This document shows, piece after piece, positions 1 through 12,725 of a stretch of DNA of 64,000 nucleotides. Where the stretch lies: contig JAPTOF010000010.1 of the NCBI GenBank assembly GCA_028554755.1, positions 10,142,001 to 10,206,000 on the forward strand, in the 5' to 3' direction. Position numbers and translations under genes: made by a program. Below the pieces are notes generated by a model that ran no database searches, was not told the origin of the DNA, and worked only from the letters and a program-made list of their open reading frames with translations. Position 1 is the first letter of the stretch; the number at the start of each line of letters is the position of its first letter. Origin of the DNA: Cordia subcordata (taxonomy: Eukaryota; Streptophyta; Magnoliopsida; Boraginales; Cordiaceae).

Positions 1-1577
1 AAGATATTGGTAAGGCTGTTGAAAAGTGGTTGCTTGATTGGGGGATTGATAACATTTTTACTGTTACTGTTGATAATGCTTCATCAAATGATATTGCTGT
101 TGGTTACTTAAGGGGCAAGATAAGAATGTGGGACACTTCTATGCTAGAGGGGAAATATTTACGCATGAGATGCATTGCTCATATAATTAACCTTGTGGTG
201 CAAGATGGTCTAAATTGGAAGGATAAAGGAGATGCCATCGTTCGCATTTGGGATGCAATTAGGTACATTAAGAATTCTACTGCAAGGTACAATAAATTTA
301 AAGAATGCATTGATCTTGAAAAAATTGATAGCAAGAAATTATTATCCCTTGATGTGCCTAATAGATGGAACTCTACCTATTTGATGTTGGAATGTGCATC
401 CAAACTCAAAAGAGCCTTATGATAGTTATTCAAGAGATGATGCCAAGTATAGGGAGTTTCTTTCAAGTCATCCAAACAAAGGAGTGCCTAGTTTTTCTGA
501 TTGGAGGAGAGCAAATTTGCTATTGGGATTTTTGGAGTGCTTTTTTCATCTCACTTTGCATATTTCAGGGTCTTTATATGTAACATCAAATAGTGTGTTT
601 CATGAGATAAGTTTATTAGCTTTGGAAATCCGGGATTGGATTGAGAGTGATGATATTGAGTTAAGAAGGATGGCATCTACAATGAAAGAGAAATATGATA
701 AGTATTGGGGATGTGTTGAAAAGATGAACAAGCTTATCTATTATGCAGTTGTTCTTGACCCTCGTCACAAGTTGGACTATGTGGAATATTTCTTCGATAA
801 ACTGTATTGTGATGATGTTATGACAATTGAGAGCACGAAAATTGATGTTCAACGTGGTCTTTATGAACCATTTGATACTTATAAGAATAAATATGGTTAT
901 GAAAGTCATGGAGTTTCTTCAAGTTCCTCTTCACTCACCAAAAGTTCAAGTGATAGATCCTCAGATAGTGATGGAAGTTCCTCTATAGTTTCTAGAACTC
1001 TAGGAAAGAAGAGCAGGAAAGTTATGATGTCAGATTACAAGCTCCATAAAACTGGAGCTTCACGTGAACATGAAAAGATAGAATTGGAAAATTATCTTGA
1101 TGAAGAAAATGAGATTGATATTGATTCTGATAAGGAGGAAGACATGGGTGACTAAGAGAAAAGACCTAAGTTTGACATCTTAAATTGGTGGAAGATAAAC
1201 ACGTCTAGATTTCCAATTCTTTTTAGGATGACTCGTGATATCTTGGTCATTCCCGTCTCCACAGTTGCTTCAGAAGCAACATTTAGCACTGGTGGACGTG
1301 TTCTTGACAGCTTTAGGAGCTCTTTGTCTCCAAAAATTGTCCAAGCTTTGCTTTGTACTCAGGATTGACTTCGTATGTCTTCTACTCCGGTATGTGTCCA
1401 AGAAGATTTAGCTGAAATTGAATCTCTTAAGAATGGTATGTAACTCTCTAGATTTTCATTTTGTCATTCTTATCTTGTTATTGTTACTAATTTTTGTACT
1501 TATTATGCTATGTTTTATTGTTAATTATTTCAGAATTGAGCAAGGCTGGGGGTGATCCATCTATTATCAACATATGA
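1..1577 (+). pseudogene. hAT-family transposase, 3' part, broken
   Basis: This is the C-terminal half of a plant hAT (RICESLEEPER/ZBED-like) transposase; the 5' part lies outside the window. Reading opens in frame 3 (30-422: catalytic-core-like TVDNASSND, then RCIAHIINLVV and LDVPNRWNSTYLML) and moves to frame 1 at about 394-422, so there is a frameshift. Frame 1 continues through YAVVLDPRHKL, a serine-rich stretch, and the hATC dimerisation domain at about 1165-1365 (STVASEATFSTGGRVLD). Two in-frame stops interrupt it: TAA at 1153-1155 and TGA at 1366-1368, the latter where the family usually has Trp. A short final intron is visible, with donor at 1436 and acceptor AG at 1532-1533, followed by 14 codons and TGA at 1577. 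Family assignment is secure. The protein cannot be made in one piece. Confidence 0.9.
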
Positions 1578-2139
1578 TTTGAGGATTTCGGTTTTTTTCC
1601 TTATTCCTTTGCTCTTATCTTGTTGTTAATAGGTGTAGGTTAATTTCTTGAAAATAATTTTGCCAAATGATTGGAAATTAATCCACTCTTTTGTATGTGT
1701 GTGCAAGCATGTTATTAGGAGTTGGAACTTGAAAGTGCACTTCATTGTTGAGGGCTTGATTGTCATGTTTCTTGTGTTATAAACTTTGAACTTTATTTAG
1801 TGTGTGTGGGCTATAAATTGTAGACATATAAATTTTGTATTTGGTATGTGTGGAATATGGATGTGTGGACCAGGGTGGGACTTTTACATCCACCGCCCAT
1901 AGGGATGACTTTAAAGTTTGAATGTGACTTTGCTGACATAAACTCAGTTTGCTGACTTTAAAGCACTGCTTGTTATATATTATCATGCATGCTTCTAGTT
2001 TAATTTTCATATCAAGTGTTGGTACTTTTTCTATGTATTTTATGTTGTATGGTTTTGTGGAGGACTATGCTTTCTTTTATGTCTATGTCTTGTTCACCAA
2101 CATCGAGTAATATGTTCCTTATTTTTTCTATGTATTTTA

Positions 2140-2300
2140 GTTTATTTGAAATACCCAAAAATCTGAAAATTCGTATCCGAACTATCCGTTATCCAAATAT
2201 CCGGTATCTGGTCGGATAGGTAGTTTTTAGCTATCCGATCGGATACTTAGTTTTTCAATCCGATATCCGAATATCCGAATATCCAATCCGATTTCCACCC
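2140..2300. repeat. hAT terminal region with ATATCCGA subrepeats
   Basis: Short motifs of the type ATATCCGA and TCGGATAG recur at least eight times and end in TTTCCACCC near 2297. Plant hAT elements of this kind often carry terminal GGGTGG-type repeats and dense subterminal transposase-binding motifs. Because it lies 560 bp beyond the transposase stop, this is probably the 3' end of the same element. The opposite end is outside the window, so neither the inverted repeat nor the 8-bp target duplication can be checked. Confidence 0.5.
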
Positions 2301-3314
2301 AAAACCCTAACCTATTTTCCTTGTTAGATAAGGAAACCCAGCCCAAAAAGAATAATAAGGTAAAAGCCCTAAATATAATTTTTAACAAAATAAAAAGTCT
2401 TCTAAATTTAATCTATTTCCTTTCAAAAGTCTAGAAAAAATATCTTCTATCTTGGTCAACCTTGGTCAAACCCGCGTAGCAAATTAAGGGCATTTTTCCA
2501 AGTGACGGAGTCAACTTTGACCGCTACGAACACGTCCAAAAATCCCTAGAATCCATATATAATGCATCAACCTCCTTTTTCCAAACATAAACATGAAAAA
2601 ACACATCAAAAACACTAATTAAGGAGCATTCAATTCAAGAATTAAGCACAATTAATTATGAATTAAAAGCTTATTTAAGACTTATCACCCAGCTAAGGAA
2701 TAGGAATATATCATAGAAGAGAGTAAATCACTAGAATAATGTAATTAGAGATTTTTAACATGAATGAGGTTTATAGGTACTAAAGTGAGGAAGATTACTG
2801 TCAATAAAAATGAAAATCAAGAATACATCAGAGATCATGCTTGTAAAACTATTATATTTATTCGCCCAAGACAATTTACAACATAGTCGTCCCAAAGTTT
2901 ATATCATAAGGTCTAGAGAAAAACACACCCAAAAGTTGCTTATAAAAGGTGGACTAGATCATGTGAAGATGTTGAAAGAAAAAAAAAAATGCATTTTGTA
3001 CTGGTATGGCGAACACAAGAAGGTAGCAGCCTTTGATTTTATGTTTTAATAATAATATTAATAATAATATTAATAATATTTAACCCAAGTGGTCCACAGA
3101 AAAGATAAGAAAAGGAAGAAACAAAAAAGAATAATAGTAATAAAATTAACAAGGAAGAGAAAACGTTGGTCAAATGATGATAAATTTTTTTTTCTAAATC
3201 AAGAGTAAACAAGTTTAACCATTTCCCAAAAACATATATTTTTTCCACATGGTACATTTTTGACAAAAAATGAAGAAAAATAAGCAAAGACCCGAAAAGT
3301 CATTATGTGCATTT

Positions 3315-3377
<63 letters not shown>

Positions 3378-4479
3378 TTATTTTTGAGTAACTGATCCAA
3401 GCATGAAAATCGGAAACAAAGGAACACCATATTAGACAATCATATGACTTTGGCCGTGGAGACTTTGAATTAGAATAATATCTCTAATTTGTTATACATA
3501 TCTAAAAATCAACATGGCTAAGCAATAAGGTTAATGCTCGTTGGTCATGAAGCTTCAACAAAAAGGGTTCACTATAGACAAAAAAGAAAGTAATAGAAGA
3601 AAGCAGCACATATTGCAATGAAGATTTAAGCAATTAGGCATCTGAGTCATATGCGATTTGAAGGTTCGTGACGTTTGGGTGTTTTCATTCATATGGAGAC
3701 ACACGAGTTCACAGAATTCTTTTGCAAAAAAAAAAAATTGCAATTCAAATACGTATGGATTCAGCTAGCAATTTCAAAATAATATATTGCAACTCAACAG
3801 GTTCAAGGAAAATACTCAGAATATTGATTGGGAGAATTTAGAAAACAAGTTAACATAACTTATCTCGAATCTTAAATTCTGAATTTTTTCAATCTACAAC
3901 AGAAAATACTCTTGAGATTAACCCTTAGAGAAAAAAAATATATACGCCCAACTTAATCTACTAGTATTCTTCGCTATTTTCTGAGAAGAGAAAATAGTAG
4001 ACTAAATATAATTGTGAAAACGAATAGTAATACATATAGACTCCAAGTCAAAACTGATTGTCTGGCCAAATATGATTTACCTATTTATTTATTTAAATAG
4101 AGACTCACTACCAATTATCTACCAACCCATACATAACACTTCAGAAATGTGCTTAGTGGTTTGGTTAGGCATAACTACCCAGTCATCACATCTTTTGTCC
4201 CATATCTCCTTTTACATGCTTTGAAAAATATCAAACACCTTATAGAAGAAAAAGAAGAAAAGGGAGGGGGGGGGGGGGAACCTATCTGCACCCATCAGAC
4301 CACCCAGGTCCATTATTTGTGGTTACTCCACTGAACCAAAAGTGGTGAAACTATTTTAGTTGCCAAAAGAACATATTGAATGCTTTGGACTCAAAAAGTG
4401 AAAACTGGGTTCATCTAATTAAAAAGATCAACTTAAACTGGCCTAATAAGAAACTAGTCTGGCTAAAAAGCATAAAGCA
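2301..4479. other. Non-coding A/T-rich stretch, no gene seen
   Basis: No convincing coding region is present on either strand. A TATA-like motif followed by an A-rich leader lies near 2553-2600, but no reading frame follows it. The stretch holds a (CA)13 tract (3315-3340) running straight into (TA)17 (3341-3374), and a 13-base G run at 4266-4278. Confidence 0.5.
3315..3374. repeat. Compound microsatellite (CA)n(TA)n
   Basis: A CA run of about 26 bp is followed without a gap by a TA run of about 34 bp. Slippage-prone. Confidence 0.95.
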
Positions 4480-4990
4480 AACAAAGGTCTCAATACATTT
4501 GCAAGTAACCATGAAGAGATACTATCTCTGACGGCCTGAATTCCATCGAATGACTTGCGTAAAATTACTCAAAATAGATTCATTTTTCAAAACCTAAGCA
4601 TATCCTGTTTAGAGATATTCTTGTTTAAATGATTTTTAATAAATTTGTTAAACACAATAACTAAAAATAACAAATACCTCTCTATATTTGAAAGTTTGGA
4701 ATGAATTGGTTACTTAATTTGGTATCACAACCTAAGTTTATCCCGAGGTGATGAGCTCAAGTCTCCTATCACCATTTGTTAACTTGCGTCTACGTGTAAG
4801 GTTTAATTTGAGAAAAAGGAAAAGAAAAACCCAGTTTACATGTTAGAAGACTGACATAGTTGTCTTCTATTGCCATGATGCTAATTTTTGGAGTTGAGAT
4901 GTTGTTCCGGCCACCAAAAGTTACACTGGTAAGAAGTTTGCTTAATTGCTAATATTATCTTTTTGGGTATAGTTATGCTCTTTTTTTAAC
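4480..4990. repeat. Ancestral segment copy S0 (tail only)
   Basis: This block aligns by eye with 24760-25865 once the MITE at 25035-25675 is removed. Shared landmarks in order are TGCAAGTAACCATGA, AAATTGTTAAACAC-like text, TTGAAAGTTT, GAATTGGTTACTTAATTTG, ATATCACAACnTnAGTTTA, CTATCACCATTTGT, and GCTAATTTTTGGAGTTGAGA. It contains no reading frame. It is the right-hand end of a segment whose fuller copies are at 5200-7450, 7770-10420 and 21600-25865. Confidence 0.65.
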
Positions 4991-5199
4991 TCTCTTTTTA
5001 TTTAACATACGCAAATAACTATATTATCCTTTTAACTTTACTCTTTCTTGAGACATTATTTGACAAATAAACGATGAAATTGAGATTTAATTTCACCATC
5101 CCCGTACATAATAAATAGCATATGCTAGTATGAACAAAATTAGCAAACTTTTGAATAAGCAAAGACTGTAAGATATAACATAACTAGGAATTTACCGAC

Positions 5200-7450
5200 A
5201 CGACCGAAGAAAAATGCCAAATGATATGGAGGCAAGATCATCCAGCCATTTTTTACTTGGAAGTACTCGCTTGGGCTTTTAATTTGAATATCAAATATTC
5301 AGCAAAGGGGAAAAAAAAAAAAACAGATCTTATTCTCAATTTCTTTTGGACAAGTAATAAGGTACTAGGCAAACTTCCTTGAAATTAGAAAACTAAGTAC
5401 CCAATTCGATGTCATTTATTACTCACTATCATAGAAGGCATTGCAATAGTGAAATGAACAAAATTTAAATGGCCAGATAAAAGGAACAAAGAAAAGGCGA
5501 GTTAGGAGGAAACATCAATTAATTCAATAAATTCTGATTAAGCTTTTCTTTTGGTCAATTTGATTAGTTTTTGATATAATAAATATCGTTCTGAACAATC
5601 TTTAGCCAAAGATGATGAAATAACTTGATCTTTGAAACTATTGATAATAAATCAAGCGACTATAATTATACAATAAATACTATATAACATCAATTAATTA
5701 ATTCGATGCCTTGGATGATAGTGATTAGAAAACAAGAGCTTCATTTTCATCCTGTGGTTAGGAAACAAGAGTTTGTGACCGTACGGCACGTTATTCGTCC
5801 TGGGATTAGGATTAGCTTCATTGCGCTGAAGTCCACAGTTAGGGTATTATAGTAGACCTTTCATTCTCAATAATCTAGGTCAAGAATAAGAAACAACTCG
5901 AATTCAACTTCTATCGGCCATATATTAAGTGATAGTTGAATCGGAGGTTGAAAATGGAGAATTTGCTTTGAATCAGAAATTAATCATAGAAAAAGGTGAG
6001 ACATTATTTTTTTTTAAATAAATAAGGGTAAAATAGACATTTTATTAAATAAGATAAGGACAAAATGGACATTTCACAAAATTAACAGAGAATTTGACAG
6101 AGGGGCAAGTGTGCAAATTTTGGAAAAACACAGGGAGTCTCAATTGTAGTTTCGTTAATTTAGAGATTAGCGGCGTAATTAGGTCTAAGCATAAGAGGTC
6201 CATAAGCAAAAAAACTCTAATTGAGAATTTGTTATTCTGGAAATTTCAGGAATGTCAATTCTGAATGGAAGAAGTCCAAACTAGAGTTAGGTTCGCTATT
6301 CCAGATTTTTCAGGGATATCCCTCATACAAGTTTAATAATGAGATAAAAACATCTAGGAGATACTTTTTTCTAAATGCCTATAAGTACCTAAAATAAGCA
6401 AAGCCAAACTCCCTGTAAGAGAGCGAAATCGATCCCATAGACTCCTCGTATAATGAATGAATGACATTGCAATGAGTGGGGCTTTTGGAATTACTTCGAG
6501 CAAAATCTACTGACAAAATTAGTGACCAAACTGTAACATATTCATACAAAAACTAAGCAATGTTACTGAAATTAGAGACTACCAACAAACAGTCAGTGCA
6601 CAAATCAAATCATATCCACTTAAAGTAGATAAAAAAATCAACTGATGAGTCTACAAATCACAATATGGTATTCCACGATGGCATCCAAGTTTGTGCAAAA
6701 CTCGTCGAATTATGCTGAAAGAAACAACTTTCAGGCAGTGGTCTTAAAGCTTTTATTTCGCTCATCCTTCTACTATATTTGTCAAGAAAGGAACCCAAGG
6801 CAGCACGGTTAAGGAGCTAGGACTGGAGAACAACTATTTTAGCTACTTAGCTAAAAAGCACAGACACGTTATTTACTTAATTCTTCTGTAAACAACTTTG
6901 AGAGATATAATCAGTGATACTAGTACAGCTGTCTCAGAGTTTTGGGGCTAAATAATACTTTTCTCATAGCTATTTCCCAATCTAGCAGTCAAAAGACTAA
7001 TCTCCTCAATAATTAGTCTCGTCAAAGTTAATAATATAATCAACTTACTAATTAAGCCTTCCCACCACTGTTACGTATGCTCCCTCTTCCCTTTTCGTCC
7101 TAATGGAGATGGAGATTTTCTTGTAACTGTAGTTGAGGAAAGAATTAGAGGAAAATTGGTTCCAGTTCCAGCATCACATGAATCTTCAATATCCAATTAA
7201 CGGACACTTCATTACTCATAAAATATTAAACACAAGAACTAAATATAATAAATTCTTCTCTAATAGTATAAACTTTTGAATGCATTGTCATTTACCATGA
7301 TATCACAGCCTAAGTTTAACGAGAGAAGGCATGATTAATTCAAGTTTTGCTATAATCATTTGTAAAATTAGATCTACTTCTTAGAGCTCGATAAGAAAAA
7401 AATATCTAAACTTGAAGCACGTGTTAAACACAAATACAACAAACCCCACA
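5200..7450. repeat. Ancestral segment copy S1
   Basis: Landmarks match copy S3 in the same order: TTTCTTTTGGACAAGTAATAAG (compare 21860), AAATGGCCAGATAAAAGGAA (compare 21990), alpha-glucosidase tail fragments (compare 23500-23817), GATCCCATAGACnCnT (compare 23905), CTCGCTCATCCnnCTA (compare 24285), a pyrimidine-rich block followed by CCTAATGGAG (compare 24690), and ATATCACAnCCTAAGTTTA. Except for the glucosidase remnant it is non-coding. Confidence 0.65.
5935..6300 (+). pseudogene. GH31 alpha-glucosidase 3'-end remnant, copy 1
   Basis: Two short pieces match the end of the better copy at 22869-23817. Bases 5935-6000 read as an ESEVENGEFALNQK-type peptide, which is nearly identical to that copy. 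Bases 6238-6300 read LEISGMSIL and then, after a frameshift, KLELGF. In plant alpha-glucosidases these are the last beta-sandwich strands. About 235 bp of unrelated A/T-rich sequence separate the pieces. It is far too decayed to encode an enzyme. Confidence 0.6.
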
Positions 7451-7971
7451 ATTTGTAAATGAAATTACATAACAATCATGTGCTACATGACTAGTAATTA
7501 ACAAAGTACAATTCCCATTTGGTTCATGTAATACGTTCACCAACCAAGTTATTTCATGAAACGTGAAAGCTAATATACTTGACTTCGCTTGAAAAGCTTG
7601 ACAATGAATTCATAGGGGTTTACTGGGAATATTGGTAAGGATAGAGAAGGCAAAGTGGAAACACATTTCTGTCTCTTTCTTCATCTCACTGATACCACTA
7701 CTTAATCTTAATACTTGGACGTGTTTCCTCAGCACTCAATAGAAAAAGTTGATTATGTTTCTAAAAGCAAAATTTGGTTAAGTATATAGAAGCGCTTCCA
7801 AGCGAGAACTGCCACACCCAAAAAAATGGAACTCAGTATCATTTTCAACCAAATTAGTTGTAGCATCAAAGCAAACGATCTTGTCTGGATTATTAATATG
7901 CATTTGATACCAAGAACTACACAAATAACCATTGAACCTGCCCTCGGTCCACACTACACAAATAAAACTAA

Positions 7972-7997
7972 ACACACACACACACACACACACACAC
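7972..7997. repeat. (CA)n microsatellite
   Basis: Thirteen CA units. They make long spurious open frames on both strands. Confidence 0.95.
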
Positions 7998-8574
7998 GAC
8001 CACAAATCCGCAAACATCTTCATGGACAATGATTGAGATTAAGCCACGATCGATCCCAGGCAAATGAATTTCTTCTCCAGCTAGTCTACCTGTATATATG
8101 TCAATAATGTGAATATGTTCAACAAGAAAATAAACATCTTATGCTGAATCTCTATTGGATAAGTACCCAATTCAACATCATTATTATTCAGTACCATCCA
8201 AGGCGTTGCAATAGGGTAATTATGATTTCTTTAATATTATGATTATCGTTACAATCATCTATAGATTGTCGAAACATTCCTTCCACATAAAAAAAATCAC
8301 CATTTTCATGTTCATCGTATGAAGTTTTGGGCCACTCCTCTCATTAACTAATTAATTTTTGGATGGATGATTCTAAACACAGATTATATATTTATTTGAT
8401 CATTGAAAATATTGAAATACAATAAACAACTATGAAGGAACAACTGAAGAAACAAGTGTGAAGGAGATAAATTCACGATTAGGCGTAGCTCAAATGAAGA
8501 AACAACTGTGGAAATAAATCAAGGCGATGGCCACAGACAAATCTAACAAGTGAAGAACAAGTAAAGAATACCAT

Positions 8575-8770
8575 GATATAAGGTGGTTCAGGCAGAAGCA
8601 ACCTTAATTCAGATACAAGACAAACTGATTTGGATTAAATATAGCTCAAATTTATAATAGCAGAAGAACACCAAGATATAAGGTGGTTTAGGCTGAAGGA
8701 AACCTTAATTCACATACAAGACAAACTACATTTGATTAAACAACTCAAATTTACAATAGCAGCACCATAG
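8575..8770. repeat. Tandem duplication, about 100-bp unit, two copies
   Basis: GATATAAGGTGGTTCAGGC and the following text (ACCTTAATTCAnATACAAGA, CTCAAATTTAnAATAGCAG) occur at about 8575 and again at about 8675, with scattered differences. It is non-coding. Confidence 0.75.
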
Positions 8771-10420
8771 TCACCAGATTCACGATACGTCCCAAGTCAC
8801 GATACAAGTTCGGGTGCGGGGTACGCGGCCTAGTAGTTAATAGGGTTCGAGGGGTATATTTCTTCGGTATGCTAATTGGATTCATGGTACATTTTTAAAA
8901 ATTATTAGATTCATTTACAATTTATTTTGCTTAATAATTTCTAGAATCATTTTGCTCCAAAATTTAATTTAAATTGCAAGATCCAAAATTCAAATGTAAT
9001 AGCCAACATAATTTTCTAATGAGTAAATAAATTTTCTAATGTTCCAATTTTTGCATCCAAATCTCCTAGAAATTTAAATTTTCTGTTCTCTTTTATAATT
9101 TTTTGGTAAAAAATTTTATATTACTCGAGTCACCAACTTTAATGAATTTGAACATGAATTGCAGTGTTTCGGTACGTTAATGTACAAAGAATTAGTATGT
9201 GTGAACTGGTATGCAGTTCCCAGGGGTTTTCACGAATCTGGGGACTACGAGCAGCACATTATTAGCAACAGCTTCAGAGTTGACACCAAGGAAATTGAAC
9301 ACCACCCTTGTGGCACTTTTCTCTGTCAAACATAAACTGCTTTCTCTCAACTAATCTCACTCCAAAGTGCACCTCTTGAGAGCCACATGCAAACAATGTT
9401 TGCATGATAGTTCATGTGCACATTACACCCAACCTCATGCACCTTAGGCTATGTAAATTTTGCTCAAATAAAGAACTGAATTTTGGTATATCAAACGTTC
9501 AAAGTCTCCCAAAAGCTTAAGAAAGATTTTTTTTTTCCCCTTTTCAAGTCACTCCAATTTGGTTCTGGTCATTATATAATTATGATACTGGTTATTACTC
9601 AATCTTAGTGGCTGTCAACCTTTCATCTTAGGGTCAGTGTATTGAATTCGCACTTGTATGTATATCCATATTTGGGATTCGTAAACTAGGTATTTTTAAG
9701 GAAACACTCAAACAAAAATGCTTATCAGATGGGATTATTATACAATTAGTACAACGTTTACTTTCTTTTACAGTTAGGCTATCATCAGCATCATATTACT
9801 TCTTAACTCATTCATTTTAACAGAGAAAACAAAAATCATTTCCTGGGCTTTTGCATCTCAAAAAATCGAAAGGCCTCATAGTTAGTAACATGGATAATCA
9901 ACTTACTGAGCCTTCCCAGCATTGTTCTCTCCCTCTCCTTTCTTCATCCTAATGGAGATAGGAGATTTTCTTATCACTGTAGTTCAGGAAAGAGCCAGAG
10001 GAAATTTGGTTCCAAATTCCAGCATCACATGAATCTTCAAATCCAAGTTTTTGCTAACGTTTGTTCGTTTTGCAGGGAAGGAGAAGGCTAGCTCTATGGT
10101 GAGTGCTTTGCGAAGATCCGGTTGAGGAGGTTGGGACTGCTGCGGATATTTTATCATTATGGGAATGGATGATGGCCTGTTTTTCAAGGCAACTGAGGCG
10201 GGGGCAAAAACACTAATTAAATATAATAAATTGTTCTCTCATGGTTTAAACGTTTGAATTGAATAAGATGGTCATTTACCATGATATCACACCCTAAGTT
10301 TACCGAGAAGTCATGATGATTAATTCGAGTCTTGCTTCAATCATTTCTAAAATTACGTCCACCTGTAGAGCTCAATCAAAAAACTATCTAAACATGAAGA
10401 GTGTGTGTTGAACACAAATA

Positions 10421-10962
10421 CTACAGACCCCACAATAAGTAAATGAAATTACATAACAATTTTGGATTTACTAGATCATTGCAACTAGTTAATCTAATAA
10501 ACAACGATGATTGTGACTAATTCAGAGTTTGTGACTAATTTGGACGCTATTGCAGTCTTGCACTAAGTTTGTATATCACCTGAATTTTCCAAAAAAAAAT
10601 CATTGCACCCCGCGATACTAGATTGCTTTCAGGCATTTGATCAAATATTTTACACTTCACCAACAAGGTTAAGAGGTATGTGCATGTCTTGTGGCAATAA
10701 GAGTGGCCTAGCAGGTCACTACTCATTAAGGAAACAAAAGACTATTATAGGGAACAGAGAAGCAACCAAAACTACTCTGAACTTAGTGAAATGTAAATCG
10801 TATTTTGTTCATGCACGAACAAGCCAACAAAAACTCGTAAATTCATGGAAAAAAAAATTGCAATTAAGATTGTTTGTGCAGGAGGGGTTTATAGTGAATG
10901 CTAGTACCTGATCTCCAGTGGGACTTGAAGAGACGTCACACGAATGTTTATGTGAAGCGGCA
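10421..10962. other. Downstream flank of the NLR gene
   Basis: No independent gene is seen. On the minus strand this is the sequence immediately 3' of the NLR stop codon and probably contains its 3' untranslated region. No obvious polyadenylation context was fixed. Confidence 0.4.
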
Positions 10963-12725
10963 TCACTCCTGGATAATGACGAAAGTCACGTGACGGATTT
11001 TGTCGAAATCTACACCTTCTTGACCGTCCTGATCGTTAACCTGCAGCCTTCTCCTGAATTCTTCAGGCATATCTTTGATTTTCAATTCTTCGAGGGTGCT
11101 GATGGAACTCAACCCGCTAGGAATCATCTTCAATTCTCCACATTGACTAATTTTGAGAGTAGAAATCTTTGACATGGCTCCTTCTTCTACGAACCACTTC
11201 TTCAATTTGTGAAGGCCCTCGAGAAAAAGAGTCTTGAGTTGAGGAAAACCAGTTGAATGGCAAGTCATCTCTCCCTTGATAAAGGATTCCTTAAACAGAG
11301 ATAGATGTCTCAAGTTGGGAAGCTTCTCCAGTGTCCTCATGGGGTCTTCTTCCATTTTAATCGGTCCTAGAGATAACACATGGAGATTTGGCAAGAAACC
11401 AGGTTCATACTCTGGTAATTTACTTGTTCTCCTGTTCCATATCCACAAACGAGTAATGCAACCAGAGGAGAACACCTCTCTAAGCAAGGTTGATCCTTTC
11501 TCCAAACAGAAATCACACCCGTCGATTTCAAGGGACAAGGATCTCAAGTAGCTTGACTTGCTTACTTCGATAACGAATTCTTTCAAGTCATCTTCCTTGT
11601 TGACATATGCTTCTAAACACCGCAGATTGGTCAAAGTGGAAAGGACTTTAACATCAATAAATCTATTGGCGAAGTTTTCAAGTATCTCCAAATTGTGTAA
11701 GCCATCTAGGCTAAGCTCGTTACCAAAGAAAAGAGGAAGGTAAAGGTGTTTCAGCCGTTTTAATTTCTGTATAACATTTAGTATACTCTTGTACCTCCCG
11801 TCAAAGCATAAAGCAAGAGTTTGCAAATGTTTGAGCTTGCCCATGGATTTTGGTAAAATAAAGTGACAGCATTTACCCCACAACCCCAAGTACCTCAAGT
11901 GGATACATTTACCTATTGCTGAGGGAACACGAATGCTTGAATGGCCATCGTTGTTTTCGATAATTAAGACTCTTAGCATTGTGAAATCAGCCACTACTAT
12001 TTTCATTATCTTTTGGATATGGCTGGCCTCCTTAGAGCAACTAGTAAATGATCTAAGGTGTTGAGAGGCTCCTCTTCTAAGGCGAACATAACCTGTATCA
12101 TCCAGATAATCCAAATTGGTGGCAAGCCTATGGGTTCTGGTTAAGAAAGAAGAATCGGCACGCTCTATGTCATTTCTATCTCCATAATTGATTAGTTGAA
12201 GGAAGTTTTCCCTTTTTGCTTTGAGCAAGCACAATTCTCTCATGAGGTCGTGAAGTCGGCATGATTTGAATCTTCTATGTAAAGGCACCTCCTCCATTTC
12301 AACAAAAACCATCGACCTTTCTGCTAACTCTCCTAAATAATGTTCTGCAATATCCATCATTGTCTCCTCTCCGATCTTATCATCCACGGATATCAAGCCT
12401 TCAGCCATCCAAATTTGATATAATGATTCTGTTTCTATCTCAACATCTTCTGGGTATTTGCTCAAGTAAAGAAAACAAGGTTTCAATTGATATGGCAAAT
12501 CACTATAACTCAACTCTAGTATATTTTGTACTTCTTCTTGATCTTCTTTAATGTTGCTCTTCTTCCCAAGATATGATTTAACATTTTTGTGAACTTTTTG
12601 CCATTCTATCAAACCTTCTCTCTTTGCGAGAATACCTCCTAAGGCAATTATAGGCAATGGAAGGCCTCCACAATGTTGAACCATATCTTTTCCTAATTCT
12701 TCCATTTCATGGATTTGGTCGCAAT
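10963..12725 (-). CDS. CC-NBS-LRR resistance-type protein, exon 2
   Basis: This exon encodes the second half of the NB-ARC domain and the leucine-rich repeats of an RPP8/RPP13-like coiled-coil NLR, an intracellular immune receptor family. It starts at an acceptor (minus-strand TTGTAG just above 12725) in phase 1 and runs 587 codons without a stop. Visible motifs in order are GGLPL (CGGLPLPIIALGG), the SYSDLPYQLKPCFLYL and WMAEGLI motifs of ARC2, an MHD-equivalent CRLHDLMRELCL, then about 12 irregular LRRs (for example LRYLGLWGKC, LKHLQTLAL, LPNLHVLSLGP, LPNLRHLSL). The C-terminal tail DKIRHVTFVI is typical of this subfamily. Joined to exon 1 (18518-19432) it gives a normal arrangement, GAA G|AT, across the kinase-3/GLPL interval. 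Exon 2 itself looks intact, whereas exon 1 is damaged. Confidence 0.88.

Larger units (their letters stand above)
7770..10420. repeat. Ancestral segment copy S2
   Basis: The left end (CCACACTACACAAATA near 7951) resembles 21612. The mid part shares AAGTACCCAATTCAACATCATTA (as two shorter matches) with 21925. The right end (9905-10400) repeats the pyrimidine-rich block, CCTAATGGAGAT, CAGCATCACATGAATCTTCAA and ATATCACACCCTAAGTTTA seen in S1. I could not find the glucosidase tail in this copy. A 50-codon open stretch on the minus strand (about 9345-9192, containing RVVFNFLGVNSEAVANN) is unrecognised and may be coding debris. Confidence 0.55.

Noticed and set aside
7778..8032. Frames across the (CA)n tract on both strands
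   Set aside because: They are produced largely by the dinucleotide repeat. No domain was recognised, though the minus-strand N-terminal half was considered.
11276..11551. Plus-strand frames opposite the NLR exon
   Set aside because: These are shadows of the minus-strand LRR coding sequence.
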